A stretch of DNA of 64,000 bases, from NCBI RefSeq assembly GCF_000317225.1, contig NZ_AJLL01000063.1, positions 38,455 to 102,454 of the forward strand. The letters are read 5' to 3'. This DNA is from Fischerella thermalis PCC 7521 (GTDB lineage Bacteria; Cyanobacteriota; Cyanobacteriia; Cyanobacteriales; Nostocaceae). Of this stretch, positions 55,119-64,000 are shown one piece after another. The stretch's first letter is position 1; every line of letters begins with the position of its first letter. The translations under genes and the position numbers were made by a program. The notes below the pieces were generated by a model. That model was not told where the DNA came from and ran no database searches. It worked only from the letters and a program-made list of their open reading frames with translations.

Positions 55119-56867
55119 ATGAGTATTGCTGCTAATTCCCAACAGCCAAATTTTGTGTCTGAACATCTGGAAACTTTTACCAGTAACGCTAATGGCTCAT
55201 CAGCCAATTTCGGAGCCGAGTTGGTGTATACGCAAGATGGGATAGGGCGATATCTTTCCTTTCATTGGCAACACTGCCAAAGGTTCGGTATTGATCCTCA
55301 GCAAGTTGTTGATGCCAATGTCGATGCGGTTTTTGCCCCAGTAGATAAGGTTGCTTACCTAGAAAGGTTGCACCGGATACTTACAACTTTAGTGCCAGAA
55401 AAGTGTCAATACTGGTTTCGCTATCAAGAGCAGTTGATAGAGTTGGAGTTAATTATTAGCCCAATTTTGCCGACGTTGGGTAATCCTGCGATCGCTGTTT
55501 TGGTGATTGGACGGCTACTACAAGCTACAGTCAACAAAACAGAAATGGAAGCGATCGCACAAAGCACCACAGAATTGGAATTAGCCTTACGTTCACAGCA
55601 AAATCAACAATTGGTAACGCAAATTACCAGAAATATCCGCCGCACTCTAGATTTGGATATAATTTGGCAACAAACGGTTGATAGTTTAGGAGAACTGCTA
55701 CAACTGAAGCGTTCAATTATTTGTCCATACCAACCGTCAAATAACAAACTCAAGGTAATAGCAGAGTATCGTCAACCAGCATTAAGTTCTGTGTTGGGTT
55801 TAGAAGTGGATATTGCTGCTGAGCCAGCATTTGCTAGAGCTTTGACTACCCTAGAACCAATTTTAGAAGAAAACCCCAAACATCCGCTATTTGGGCAAGA
55901 AACAATGTTGGTAGTAGCAACCTGCTATCAAGATCAGCCCAACGGATTGATTGCTGTGACTCTGTGCGATAAATGTTATGGTGTAACAGCCACAGAACTT
56001 GAACTAGCAAAAGAAGTGGCAGATCAGTTAGGGACTGCGATCGCTCATGCGACTTTGTATAGAGAACTAGAAGCCGCACGCCAACAAGCAGAAGAAGCAT
56101 CCCGCCTCAAAAGTGAGTTTCTCGCTAACGTGTCCCACGAAATTAGAACGCCGCTGAACGGGATGATCGGCTTTTTAAAATTAATTTTGGACGGAATGGC
56201 TGATGATCCAGAGGAACAAAAGCAGTTTATATTGGAGGCTCATAAATCATCACTCCATCTGCTGGATGTCATCAGTGACATTTTAGACTTTGCCAAAATC
56301 GAAGCAGACAAAATGGAACTGGAACTAGTGCCAGTCAGTATTGCAGAACTCTTCAGCGATGTAGGCAACTTTATGCGCTTGCAAGCCGAACAAAAAAACC
56401 TGAGCTTCCAGATGCATTTGCCAGATACATCGGATGATATTCTTGTCTACGGTGACTACCAACGCCTCAAGCAAGTAATGCTGAATTTAGTCGGCAACGC
56501 CATTAAATTTACCCACGAAGGTGGTGTGACTGTCAACGCCGATGTAGTTCGCAAAACAATAATATTTCAAGACCGAGAATTCCCCGGCATGGTAAAAGTA
56601 CGTGTGGCAGATACTGGTATTGGCGTTTCTCTAGATCAACAAGACAAACTGTTTCAACTATTTTCACAAGTGGATGGTTCCCGCACTCGTCAATATGGTG
56701 GTACAGGTTTAGGACTAGTCATTTCTCAAAAACTTGTAGAAGCTATGGGTGGAGAAGTACATTTTTATAGCTTGGGTGAAGGGCTTGGCTCCACAGTAAC
56801 TTTCAATGTACCACTGTATCAGCAACCAGTGATGGTTTCACCAAGTGAGGTCAATGCACAAGAATAG
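55119..56867 (+). CDS. Sensor histidine kinase with PAS-like and GAF domains
   Basis: The 582-residue protein has a PAS-like N-terminus (about 25-150: GAELVYTQDGIGRYLSFHWQH), a GAF domain (about 165-320), a HisKA dimerisation helix with phospho-acceptor His340 (NVSHEIRTPLNGM), and a HATPase domain with N box NLVGNAIKF, G1 DTGIG, F box FSQVDGS and G2 GGTGLGLVIS. No receiver domain or membrane helix is present, so it is a cytoplasmic class-I kinase whose partner regulator is elsewhere. The signal is unknown. The start is ATG 55119. Confidence 0.93.
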   Translation: MSIAANSQQPNFVSEHLETFTSNANGSSANFGAELVYTQDGIGRYLSFHWQHCQRFGIDPQQVVDANVDAVFAPVDKVAYLERLHRILTTLVPEKCQYWFRYQEQLIELELIISPILPTLGNPAIAVLVIGRLLQATVNKTEMEAIAQSTTELELALRSQQNQQLVTQITRNIRRTLDLDIIWQQTVDSLGELLQLKRSIICPYQPSNNKLKVIAEYRQPALSSVLGLEVDIAAEPAFARALTTLEPILEENPKHPLFGQETMLVVATCYQDQPNGLIAVTLCDKCYGVTATELELAKEVADQLGTAIAHATLYRELEAARQQAEEASRLKSEFLANVSHEIRTPLNGMIGFLKLILDGMADDPEEQKQFILEAHKSSLHLLDVISDILDFAKIEADKMELELVPVSIAELFSDVGNFMRLQAEQKNLSFQMHLPDTSDDILVYGDYQRLKQVMLNLVGNAIKFTHEGGVTVNADVVRKTIIFQDREFPGMVKVRVADTGIGVSLDQQDKLFQLFSQVDGSRTRQYGGTGLGLVISQKLVEAMGGEVHFYSLGEGLGSTVTFNVPLYQQPVMVSPSEVNAQE

Positions 56868-56983
56868 TCATTTGTCAATTGCTAATTGTCCATCGTCAAT
56901 TGTTACCAGTTAAAACAATTGACTATTGACTCTGGACACTACAAAGCGGATTAAACTAAGAAAAGTGAAGTCAATGTGGTGGT

Positions 56984-57622
56984 ATGACAACTCCAGACAC
57001 AGCCCGCAAGTTATTCCAAACTGCTTACGAAAGCCGTTACACTTGGGACAAAAACTTTCCCGGTTACAGTGCAGATGTACAAGTGGTGCAGGGTGCGGAG
57101 GTTTACACAGGTCAAGTTCGCATTAACCACGACATGAGTATAGAAGTTACAAGAGTCAGTGATCAGCAAGTTGCAGAAGGTATTTACACTCAATTACAGG
57201 ATATGGTCACTCACCGCCAACGTATTTCTTTTGAGGAGTCACACGGCAATCACGAATTCGTTCTCGGTGAAAGAGACAACACCGATGCAGTGGAAATTTT
57301 GGTCAAGGGCAACTCAATAGATTCTAATTACAAAATCCGGGATAAGCAAGTTTGTCAGGTAAATCGAACAATGGGTCGTATGGCTTTTGTAATTGATACT
57401 TATAAAAGTTTGGATACAGGTGAAGGCTATATTCCCATTTCCTATCAGGCTACTTTCCGCAACACTCAAACCAACAAAGTCACCAGCATTCTGAAGTTTG
57501 AAGATACCTATGAGAAAATAGGCGACTATTATATCATGACCAAGCAAGTTGTGCAAGAGTATATAGATGACAAAAATACTACTAATACTGATTTCAAGTA
57601 CTCAAATATTGTTCTTAATTAG
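56984..57622 (+). CDS. DUF3386-family protein
   Basis: The 212-residue protein shows the layout I associate with DUF3386, a family of cyanobacteria and plants: ARKLFQTAYESRYTWDKNFPGY, then a strand series (VRINHDMSIEV, MVTHRQRISFEESHG) and a C-terminal block (DTGEGYIPISYQATFRN, KFEDTYEKIGDYYIMTKQVV). A lipocalin-like or beta-barrel fold is suggested by the strands. Function is unknown. It is free-standing, between the kinase and nfu genes. Confidence 0.8.
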   Translation: MTTPDTARKLFQTAYESRYTWDKNFPGYSADVQVVQGAEVYTGQVRINHDMSIEVTRVSDQQVAEGIYTQLQDMVTHRQRISFEESHGNHEFVLGERDNTDAVEILVKGNSIDSNYKIRDKQVCQVNRTMGRMAFVIDTYKSLDTGEGYIPISYQATFRNTQTNKVTSILKFEDTYEKIGDYYIMTKQVVQEYIDDKNTTNTDFKYSNIVLN

Positions 57623-57770
57623 TGGTTGATTGTTGTTTGTTAGTGGTTAGTAGTTAGTGGTAATTCCTCTACCCCACCCTTACCTTAAGCCGCTACGCGT
57701 CTACATACTCCTCATACTCTCCCCATTGCCCCCCATCACCCCACACTTCCCTAATCCCCACCCTTCTTGT
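57622..57770. repeat. STRR array and GGAAGCC/GCGTCTAC repeat
   Basis: GTGGTTGATTGTTGTTTGTTAGTGG at 57622-57650 is followed by AAGCCGCTACGCGTCTAC (57687-57706). No coding content is seen. Confidence 0.65.
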
Positions 57771-57830
57771 ACTAGGATGTAGTTAACAAATATAGAAATA
57801 AATATTTCTGCTCAAAATGAGGTCTGAAAA

Positions 57831-58061
57831 ATGGAATTGACAGCTGACAACGTAGAAACTGTTTTGGATGAGATGCGCCCTTATCTGATGTCTGATGGTG
57901 GTAACGTGGAACTTGTAGAACTCGATGGCCCCATTGTTAAACTGCGGTTGCAAGGCGCTTGCGGTTCTTGCCCAAGTTCCACAATGACCTTGAGAATGGG
58001 TATTGAACGTCGTCTCAAGGAAATGATTCCTGAAATTGCAGAAGTTGAGCAAGTAATTTAG
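57831..58061 (+). CDS. Nfu-type iron-sulfur scaffold
   Basis: The 76-residue protein is a single NifU C-terminal domain: [18 protein letters not shown] and [22 protein letters not shown]. Cys44 and Cys47 form the CxxC that holds a transient Fe-S cluster. In cyanobacteria this small Nfu is a main scaffold for Fe-S assembly (including photosystem I). The upstream region is short, and the following STRR array separates it from the GH57 gene. Confidence 0.95.
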   Translation: MELTADNVETVLDEMRPYLMSDGGNVELVELDGPIVKLRLQGACGSCPSSTMTLRMGIERRLKEMIPEIAEVEQVI

Positions 58062-58215
58062 GAATGGGTAATGGGTAATTGGTAATTGGTAATGGGTAAT
58101 TGGTAATGGGTAATTGGTAATTGGGATATTACTATGCCCGATGCCCAATACCCGATGCCCAATATCCAATGCCCAACACCCAATGCCGATCCTCATGTCC
58201 CATGCCCAAATAAGC
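58062..58215. repeat. GGTAATTGG arrays and ATGCCCAATGCCC repeats
   Basis: GGGTAATTGGTAATTGGTAATGGG units (58066-58130) are followed by ATGCCC(G/A)ATGCCCAATACCC units (58134-58205). The frame through the second array is open and joins the GH57 gene, which explains an apparent longer start. Confidence 0.8.
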
Positions 58216-58217
58216 CT

Positions 58218-60449
58218 ATGTCTCATCTGCTCTACATCGCTTTTATCTGGCATCAACATCAGCCGCTGTATAAATCCCGCAGCGGCGTTTCGCTTTCTTT
58301 GTCTCAGAATTATCGCTTGCCTTGGGTACGTCTACACGGTACTAAGGATTATCTGGATTTAGTACTGCTTTTAGAGAGGTATCCTAAGTTACACCAAACC
58401 GTGAATTTAGTACCATCACTAATCTTACAACTAGAAGATTATATCGCTGGTGCAGCTTTTGATCCTTACTTAGAAGTTAGTCTCACACCCACAGAACAAC
58501 TCACTCAGCAACAGCGAGAATTTATTATCCAACACTTTTTTGATGCCAATCATCATACGATGATTGATCCTCATCCCCGCTATAGTGAGTTATATAGGCA
58601 AAAGCAAGAGAAAGGACAAGCTTGGTGTTTGGAAAATTGGCAAGCACAAGATTATAGCGATTTATTGGCTTGGCACAATTTGGCTTGGATTGATCCCTTG
58701 TTTTGGGATGACCCAGAAATTGCTGCGTGGTTAAAACAAGGTCGAAATTTTACTTTAAGCGATCGCCAGCGTATTTATTCTAAACAACGAGACATCATTA
58801 GCCGCATTATCCCCCAACATCGGAAAATGCAACAAACAGGGCAAATTGAAGTACTCACTTCGCCCTACACTCACCCGATTTTGCCCTTACTTGCTGATAC
58901 TGATTCCGGCAGAGTAGCTGTACCAAATATGACATTGCCTCAGTATCGATTTCAGTGGCCAGAAGATATTCCCCGACATTTACAAAAAGCTTGGAATTTA
59001 TACATAGATAGATTTGGGCAAGAACCCCGTGGTCTATGGCCCTCGGAACAGTCAGTTAGCCCAGAAATTTTACCGTATATTGTCAAACAAGGATTTAAGT
59101 GGATTTGCTCAGATGAAGCTGTCCTGGGATGGACGCTGCGACACTTTTTCCACCGGGACGGGGCGGGAAATGTGCAACAACCAGAGTTATTGTATCGACC
59201 GTACCGTTTAGAAACCCCTGCCGGTGATTTAGCGATCGTCTTCCGTGACCATAGATTATCAGATTTAATTGGCTTTACCTATGGTTCCATGCCACCGAAA
59301 CAAGCAGCCGCCGACTTGGTAGGACACCTGCAAGCGATCGCAAAAATGCAAAGAGAACATCAAAGCGAACAACCTTGGTTAGTCACCATCGCCTTAGACG
59401 GCGAAAATTGTTGGGAATTTTATGCTCAAGATGGCAAACCCTTTTTAGAAGCTTTGTATGCAACCCTAGAACGAGAACCACATCTCAAACTCGTCACCGT
59501 CTCAGAATTCCTCGAACAGTACCCACCAACAGCAACTATTCCTGGAAAACAACTACACAGTGGTTCTTGGGTAGATGGTAGTTTTACCACTTGGATTGGT
59601 GATCCTGCCAAAAATCGTGCTTGGGATTACTTGACACAGGCACGTGCCACCTTAGCAAATCATCCAGAAGCAACCGAAGAAAACAACCCAGCAGTTTGGG
59701 AAGCATTGTACGCAGCAGAAGGTTCTGACTGGTTTTGGTGGTTTGGTGAAGGGCATTCTTCCAACCAAGACGCGATTTTCGATCAATTATTTCGCGAACA
59801 TCTGTGTGGTATTTACAAAGCTTTAAATGAACCCATACCTCCCTACTTACGTCAGCCTGTAGAAGTTCATGCTGCACGCACAGATCATCGTCCAGAAAGC
59901 TTTATTCATCCCAATATAGACGGTAAAGGAGATGAACAAGACTGGGATAAAGCTGGACGTATCGAAATAGGTGGCGCACGGGGAACAATGCACAACAGCA
60001 GCGTCATCCAACGTCTGTGGTATGGGGTAGATCACTTGAATTTGTATCTGAGGCTAGACTTCAAAGCAGGTAGTCAGCCAGGACAGGATTTGCCACCAGA
60101 GTTAAATTTGCTGTGGTTTTATCCTGACAAGACGATGCACAATAGCCCTATTCCCTTAGCGGAAGTGCCAGATATTGCACCAGTGAATTACCTATTCCAT
60201 CATCATTTAGAAATCAATTTACTGACGCAATCGGTTCAATTTCGGGAAGCAGGGGAACATTATCAATGGCATCCTCGTACTAGTCGGGCGCAAGTTGCTT
60301 TAGACCGTTGTTTAGAGATTGCGATTCCGTGGGCTGATTTACAAGTGCCACCAGACTATACCCTGCGCTTAATTCTAGCGTTTGCAGATGAAGGGCGTTT
60401 TTGCAATTATTTGCCGGAGAATGGTTTGATTTCGATGGAAGTACCTTAA
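58218..60449 (+). CDS. Glycoside hydrolase family 57 protein
   Basis: The 743-residue protein is a GH57 enzyme, a family that includes alpha-amylases, branching enzymes and amylopullulanases. The first conserved region is WHQHQPLY (residues 11-18). The region with the proposed nucleophile is LWPSEQSVS (Glu277), and LVTIALDGENCWEFY holds the acidic Asp. A C-terminal beta-rich region (about 570-740) may bind glucan. It probably acts on glycogen-like alpha-glucan in the cytoplasm, but substrate and product specificity cannot be read from sequence. The start is ATG 58218, after the repeat array. Confidence 0.9.
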   Translation: MSHLLYIAFIWHQHQPLYKSRSGVSLSLSQNYRLPWVRLHGTKDYLDLVLLLERYPKLHQTVNLVPSLILQLEDYIAGAAFDPYLEVSLTPTEQLTQQQREFIIQHFFDANHHTMIDPHPRYSELYRQKQEKGQAWCLENWQAQDYSDLLAWHNLAWIDPLFWDDPEIAAWLKQGRNFTLSDRQRIYSKQRDIISRIIPQHRKMQQTGQIEVLTSPYTHPILPLLADTDSGRVAVPNMTLPQYRFQWPEDIPRHLQKAWNLYIDRFGQEPRGLWPSEQSVSPEILPYIVKQGFKWICSDEAVLGWTLRHFFHRDGAGNVQQPELLYRPYRLETPAGDLAIVFRDHRLSDLIGFTYGSMPPKQAAADLVGHLQAIAKMQREHQSEQPWLVTIALDGENCWEFYAQDGKPFLEALYATLEREPHLKLVTVSEFLEQYPPTATIPGKQLHSGSWVDGSFTTWIGDPAKNRAWDYLTQARATLANHPEATEENNPAVWEALYAAEGSDWFWWFGEGHSSNQDAIFDQLFREHLCGIYKALNEPIPPYLRQPVEVHAARTDHRPESFIHPNIDGKGDEQDWDKAGRIEIGGARGTMHNSSVIQRLWYGVDHLNLYLRLDFKAGSQPGQDLPPELNLLWFYPDKTMHNSPIPLAEVPDIAPVNYLFHHHLEINLLTQSVQFREAGEHYQWHPRTSRAQVALDRCLEIAIPWADLQVPPDYTLRLILAFADEGRFCNYLPENGLISMEVP

Positions 60450-60512
60450 TATTTGTTAGTTGTTGGTGGTTGGTGATTGATCGTTAATTGAAAAAGAGGT
60501 TTACACATCGAT

Positions 60513-60790
60513 ACCGATACACACCGATAAAAAGACAACCCAGTCATCGAATCGGTGTTCATCTGTGTTCATCTGTGTTCGATAATCATTACCCCCTCAT
60601 TGCCCCATAATCTTGTTGAAAACTCGACCACCGATACACACCGATACACACCGATAAAAAGACAACCCAGTCATCGAATCGGTGTTCATCTGTGTTCATC
60701 TGTGTTCGATAATCATTACCCCCTCATTGCCCCATAATCTTGTTGAAAACTCAACCACCGATACACACCGATACACACAGATAAAAAGAG
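60513..60790. repeat. 127-bp tandem repeat (2 copies plus a partial)
   Basis: The unit begins near GACAACCCAGTCATCG (60534 and 60661, 127 bp apart) and contains CGGTGTTCATCTGTGTTC and CCGATACACACCGATAC, the same palindromic family as at 38931-39199. A third, diverged start is seen at about 60765-60790. Confidence 0.85.
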
Positions 60791-60828
60791 AATTTTAATT
60801 CTTGCTACTCTTCAGCTTTTATTTTTTC

Positions 60829-61740
60829 TTAATTCAATTTTTTATCTAGAAATTTCATTGATTTTTCGTTGAATGTTGTATCAAATTTTTCTATTAAATC
60901 TTGGACTGATTCTTGTCGATTAACTGTTAAACGAGGTATTTCATACTGATTTTTTAAAAAACTTCTATTTAAAATCTTATTATTGTATAAATACCCTGAT
61001 AAATAATATTTAGATACATATTTTTGGACTCGTTGATTATAAGCACCATAAGGATACGCAAAATGAGAAGCTACTTTTTGCTGCGGATCTAAATCATGTG
61101 TACATTTTCTTAATTCATTCTGGGATTCTAGTAATTCCTCGATCAAGTTTTTATTACTTAGTCTTGTTAAATCTTTATGATTTAATCCATGAGATTGAAT
61201 ATCATAAAAACCTTGTTGTAATCCATCTCTTAACTCCTGACAACTTAGATTAGTGGAATTAACACTACTTTTCTTAGATAAAGCACCTGGATTGATAAAC
61301 AAAACTACTTTTACTTTCTTGCCATATTTTTTTTCTAGTTTTTTTAATACAGGTAGTAAATTTGTGTATACTGTTCTATAGCCATCGTCAAAAGAAATCA
61401 TAATAGGCTTTTTCTTCACAAATAAATCTGAATTTGTATGATTTTGATTTGATAAAATTTCATATAAATCTTGTGAAGTTATAAACCAATAATCGTTAAT
61501 CAGCAGGTATTCTAAAAATCTTTCTAAATTTTTTTGGGGATAATGCATTCTACCTTGTTCAAGCTGGGTAACAGAATTTTTATTATTAATTACACCATGA
61601 AACCCCAAAATAGGAATGACGGTAGCATTATCCTGAAAAATTAAAAGAAATAAAATAATAATAAAACTTACAGCCAAACTCAGAGGTAAATTTTTACTTT
61701 TTGGGGGATTTACAACTGGAGCAGCTTTACTGTAAGTCAT
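60829..61740 (-). CDS. Polysaccharide deacetylase family protein
   Basis: The 303-residue protein has an N-terminal membrane anchor (LPLSLAVSFIIILFLLIF) and a NodB-type deacetylase domain: MISFDDGYRTVYTN with the catalytic Asp pair, IQSHGLNHKDL with the metal-binding His residues, and HFAYPYGAYN later. It removes N- or O-acetyl groups from envelope polysaccharides or peptidoglycan outside the membrane. The start is ATG 61740. The gene is clearly richer in A+T than its neighbours, which may mean different ancestry or relaxed constraint. A tandem repeat follows. Confidence 0.9.
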   Translation of the reverse strand: MTYSKAAPVVNPPKSKNLPLSLAVSFIIILFLLIFQDNATVIPILGFHGVINNKNSVTQLEQGRMHYPQKNLERFLEYLLINDYWFITSQDLYEILSNQNHTNSDLFVKKKPIMISFDDGYRTVYTNLLPVLKKLEKKYGKKVKVVLFINPGALSKKSSVNSTNLSCQELRDGLQQGFYDIQSHGLNHKDLTRLSNKNLIEELLESQNELRKCTHDLDPQQKVASHFAYPYGAYNQRVQKYVSKYYLSGYLYNNKILNRSFLKNQYEIPRLTVNRQESVQDLIEKFDTTFNEKSMKFLDKKLN

Positions 61741-62020
61741 TTTAGAGTTTTCAGGAATGCGCCAAAATACAGACAATATTAAGAACTTAGAAGCAAGGTT
61801 TTTCTGCGAGATTTGTCGAAAGTGACAAATGAACCTTATTTTTTTGTAAAAAAACAAATTATTATAGTCTATTGGCTTCCATACTGAACCATATTTTGGT
61901 TTATTCTATACCGGGAAAAAATACCAAGTCTACACTACTCGAATTATTTTCTTTCAATACGGGTAGTAATAGAGCGTAATCGTATACAGAATCAAGTGAG
62001 TCGTAATTAAAGTTAATAGT

Positions 62021-63871
62021 ATGTCCTTATTACAATCTCCTCTAGCCAGCAATAATAAGCAATCACGTACCGTTGGACGGGGTGTACAGTCTATCTTTTT
62101 GATTGTGTTTACCCTCTTAATGACAAACGGTATTCTAGCGCGGTTGGTGTATTTGCAAATTGTTCAAGGCCCCACTCTCCGAGAAAGGGCTGAGTCTAAT
62201 CGAATTCGGCTTTTACACAAACAACCAGAACGGGGTAATATTTTTGACCGCAATGGCAAACTTTTAGCTACTACTCGCTATCCTCATTCTGTATATTTGT
62301 GGCCGATGGCTCACAAGAATAAGGATTCATGGTCGAGAGTAGGGCCGCGTTTATCTCAAATTCTTCATATCCCCTTAGATGAGATAGAAAAGAAACTTGA
62401 AGAAGCTAAGAAAGAACCTAACTATTCTGGATTAGTGCGGATCAAACACGATTTAAGTTTAGATGAAATTACTGCCTTAAAAGAGTATGAAAGCGAACTA
62501 GATAATGTAGAAATACATACGGATGCAGTTCGTTATTATCCACATGGAAAAGAATTTGCCCATGTACTAGGTTATACTCGGGAATTGACACCCGAACAGT
62601 TGCAACAAAAAAGAGACGAAGGCTACCGTCTCGGAGATGTGATTGGTCAGATGGGAGTTGAGAAGGCTTATGAGGACTTACTCCGGGGTGAATGGGGTGG
62701 TCAGCAATTGGAAGTAGATGGTAGCGGGCGTCCATTACGGATTTTGGGACAGAAACAGGCAAAAGCTGGTGAGGATCTGCGATTAACCCTAGATGCGGAT
62801 TTACAAATGGCAGCAGCAAAAGCTTTAGGCGATCGCAATGGAACTATCATCGCCATGAACCCCTACAATGGTGCAATCTTAGCAATGGTGTCTCACCCTA
62901 CCTTTGACCCCAATGTTTTCTCCAAGCCAAAAGCTTCCCAAAAAGAATTGGAAGAAATTTTGTTGGGTGCAAATCATCCCTTACTCAATCGTGCTTTGAG
63001 AGCCTATCCCCCAGCAAGTACATTTAAAATTGTCACTACTACCGCCGGGTTAGAGTCGGGTGAATTTTCTCCTGACACAATACTACCAACCTATGGTTAT
63101 CTAAATTTTGGCGGTACTCGTTTTAATGAGTGGAACCATGCTGGATTTGGACCATTGGGATTTGCACGAGCGATCGCGATGAGTAGCGATACCTTTTTCT
63201 ATCAAGTTGGTGCTAGAGTTGGTGGCCCGACTTTAATTGAATGGACGCGCAAGTATGGGTTTGGTAAAAAAACTGGGTTTGAATTTACCTCAGAGGAATC
63301 AAAAGGTTTTGTTCCTGATGAAGCATGGAAACGCAAAGTCTGGAAAATGCCTTGGACTGTAGGTGATTCTGTGAATATGTCAATTGGTCAAGGAGCGCTA
63401 CTTGCCACTCCTTTGCAAGTTGCTGTGATGTTTGCTGTACCTGCTAATGGTGGTTACAGAGTTCAACCCCATTTACTTGAAGACAACAAGCAAGCCAAAT
63501 CTTGGCGTGAGCCAGTCAACATGAAAGCCTCCACAGTCCGAGTTCTGCGGGATGGACTACGCAAGGTGGTAAGTGAAGGTACGGGTAAAGCTTTAAATGT
63601 ACCGACTCTTCCTCCTGTAGCTGGTAAAACAGGAACCGCCGAAGCTTGGTTACGTCACGGTGTCAAAGCCAATCATGCATGGTTTGGTGGTTATGCTCCC
63701 GCCGATAAACCAGAAATTTTGGTTGTCGCATTTGCAGAACATTCTGGTGGTGGCGGCGGTAGTGTTGCTGGACCTATGGCGTTACAAGTGATGGAAAGTT
63801 ATTTTTACAAGAAATATCCAGGTAAGTACAACAAGCTTCAGGGTAATAACTCAGGAAATCATCGTCCTTAG
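62021..63871 (+). CDS. mrdA: Penicillin-binding protein 2 (elongation transpeptidase)
   Basis: The 616-residue protein cross-links peptidoglycan for lateral growth. It has one N-terminal membrane helix (IFLIVFTLLMTNGILARLVYL), the PBP-dimer domain (ERGNIFDRNGKLLATT), and the transpeptidase with the SxxK motif Ser333-Thr-Phe-Lys336 (PPASTFKIV), the second motif SSD (388-390), and KTGT (536-539). Length and order match PBP2. A Gly-rich segment (SGGGGGSVAGP) lies near the end. The start is ATG 62021. It is downstream of the divergent deacetylase gene. Confidence 0.95.
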   Translation: MSLLQSPLASNNKQSRTVGRGVQSIFLIVFTLLMTNGILARLVYLQIVQGPTLRERAESNRIRLLHKQPERGNIFDRNGKLLATTRYPHSVYLWPMAHKNKDSWSRVGPRLSQILHIPLDEIEKKLEEAKKEPNYSGLVRIKHDLSLDEITALKEYESELDNVEIHTDAVRYYPHGKEFAHVLGYTRELTPEQLQQKRDEGYRLGDVIGQMGVEKAYEDLLRGEWGGQQLEVDGSGRPLRILGQKQAKAGEDLRLTLDADLQMAAAKALGDRNGTIIAMNPYNGAILAMVSHPTFDPNVFSKPKASQKELEEILLGANHPLLNRALRAYPPASTFKIVTTTAGLESGEFSPDTILPTYGYLNFGGTRFNEWNHAGFGPLGFARAIAMSSDTFFYQVGARVGGPTLIEWTRKYGFGKKTGFEFTSEESKGFVPDEAWKRKVWKMPWTVGDSVNMSIGQGALLATPLQVAVMFAVPANGGYRVQPHLLEDNKQAKSWREPVNMKASTVRVLRDGLRKVVSEGTGKALNVPTLPPVAGKTGTAEAWLRHGVKANHAWFGGYAPADKPEILVVAFAEHSGGGGGSVAGPMALQVMESYFYKKYPGKYNKLQGNNSGNHRP

Positions 63872-64000
63872 TACGATTTTTCATGGTTTGTAGCGAATTC
63901 TCTGCGTCTGTGGTGTGCTTATTCCACAGTACGCATGGGTTTAAAGTCGCTACGATTTCACAGAAAGAAATGTTTTGAAAGGCGAACACAGATGCACACC
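63872..64000. repeat. End of window: CTCTGCGTCTGTGG and CGAACACAGATGCACACC repeats
   Basis: CTCTGCGTCTGTGGTGTG (63900-63917) and CGAACACAGATGCACACC (63983-64000) belong to the dispersed families described above. No gene start is seen before the window ends. Confidence 0.6.

Noticed and set aside
58134..58217. 28-codon extension of the GH57 gene
   Set aside because: It is encoded by ATGCCCAATGCCC repeats. The conserved start precedes the HQHQP motif by about ten residues.
1..64000. tRNA or rRNA genes
   Set aside because: I looked for T-arm-like GTTCGAATC patterns with matching acceptor ends and for conserved rRNA segments and found none that hold up.

Overview
This window looks like chromosomal DNA of a filamentous, probably heterocyst-forming cyanobacterium (Nostocales type). 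The evidence is the abundance of HIP1 octamers (GCGATCGC), short tandemly repeated sequences between genes (runs of GTTGGTTGTT and GGTAATNG type), a PEP-CTERM/cyanoexosortase locus with an HpsJ-like gene, and many proteins of cyanobacteria-restricted type. The genus cannot be fixed from the sequence. I see no rRNA, tRNA, CRISPR array, prophage or complete insertion sequence.

Layout. 1-7 kb: an acetyltransferase gene broken by a 112-bp miniature element, a small zinc-ribbon protein, a family 4 glycosyltransferase, exonuclease III (xthA), an NmrA-type reductase, an HlyD-type adaptor and a DUF5132-type membrane protein. 7-14 kb: a P2-type cation ATPase lacking two catalytic residues, a second decayed copy of the miniature element, an internally deleted glutathione S-transferase, an acetyltransferase, and an acyltransferase/hydrolase pair that resembles a split plant phytyl ester synthase. 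14-25 kb: metG, a LabA-like NYN protein overlapping an LptC-like lipoprotein, dacB, then the lipid genes plsX-fabH-fabD, a kinase-PstS pseudogene and plsC, and a LapA-like membrane protein. 25-37 kb: a Cas4/AddB-like Fe-S nuclease, a propeller-transglutaminase, an intact P2-type ATPase, recF, a Uma2-type protein, prmA and serA. 37-46 kb: a calpain-family protease, a subtilase, a decayed TPR gene, uvrB, a protein of five 19-residue repeats, CsbD, a lipoprotein and an unknown protein. 46-50 kb: a PEP-CTERM pseudogene, an intact PEP-CTERM protein, cyanoexosortase, its partner protein and an HpsJ-like protein. 50-64 kb: an Orn/Lys/Arg decarboxylase, a kinase remnant, lepA, an RHH-like protein, a hybrid-type sensor kinase, a DUF3386 protein, an Nfu scaffold, a GH57 enzyme, a polysaccharide deacetylase and PBP2 (mrdA).

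Functional groups. Fatty acid initiation and phosphatidic acid synthesis (plsX, fabH, fabD, plsC), neutral lipid or phytyl ester metabolism (LPLAT plus hydrolase), envelope and peptidoglycan (lptC-like, dacB, mrdA, deacetylase, lapA-like) and protein sorting to the surface (exosortase group) dominate. DNA repair is represented by xthA, recF and uvrB.

The most striking general feature is gene decay and remodelling by small repeats. Seven loci are broken or internally deleted, repeat families fill most intergenic gaps, and repeats have entered the coding frame of at least two genes (lptC-like, decarboxylase). The strongest single observations are the ATPase missing both its phosphorylated Asp and its TGE Glu, the miniature element with an exact 8-bp target duplication, and the split phytyl ester synthase-like pair.
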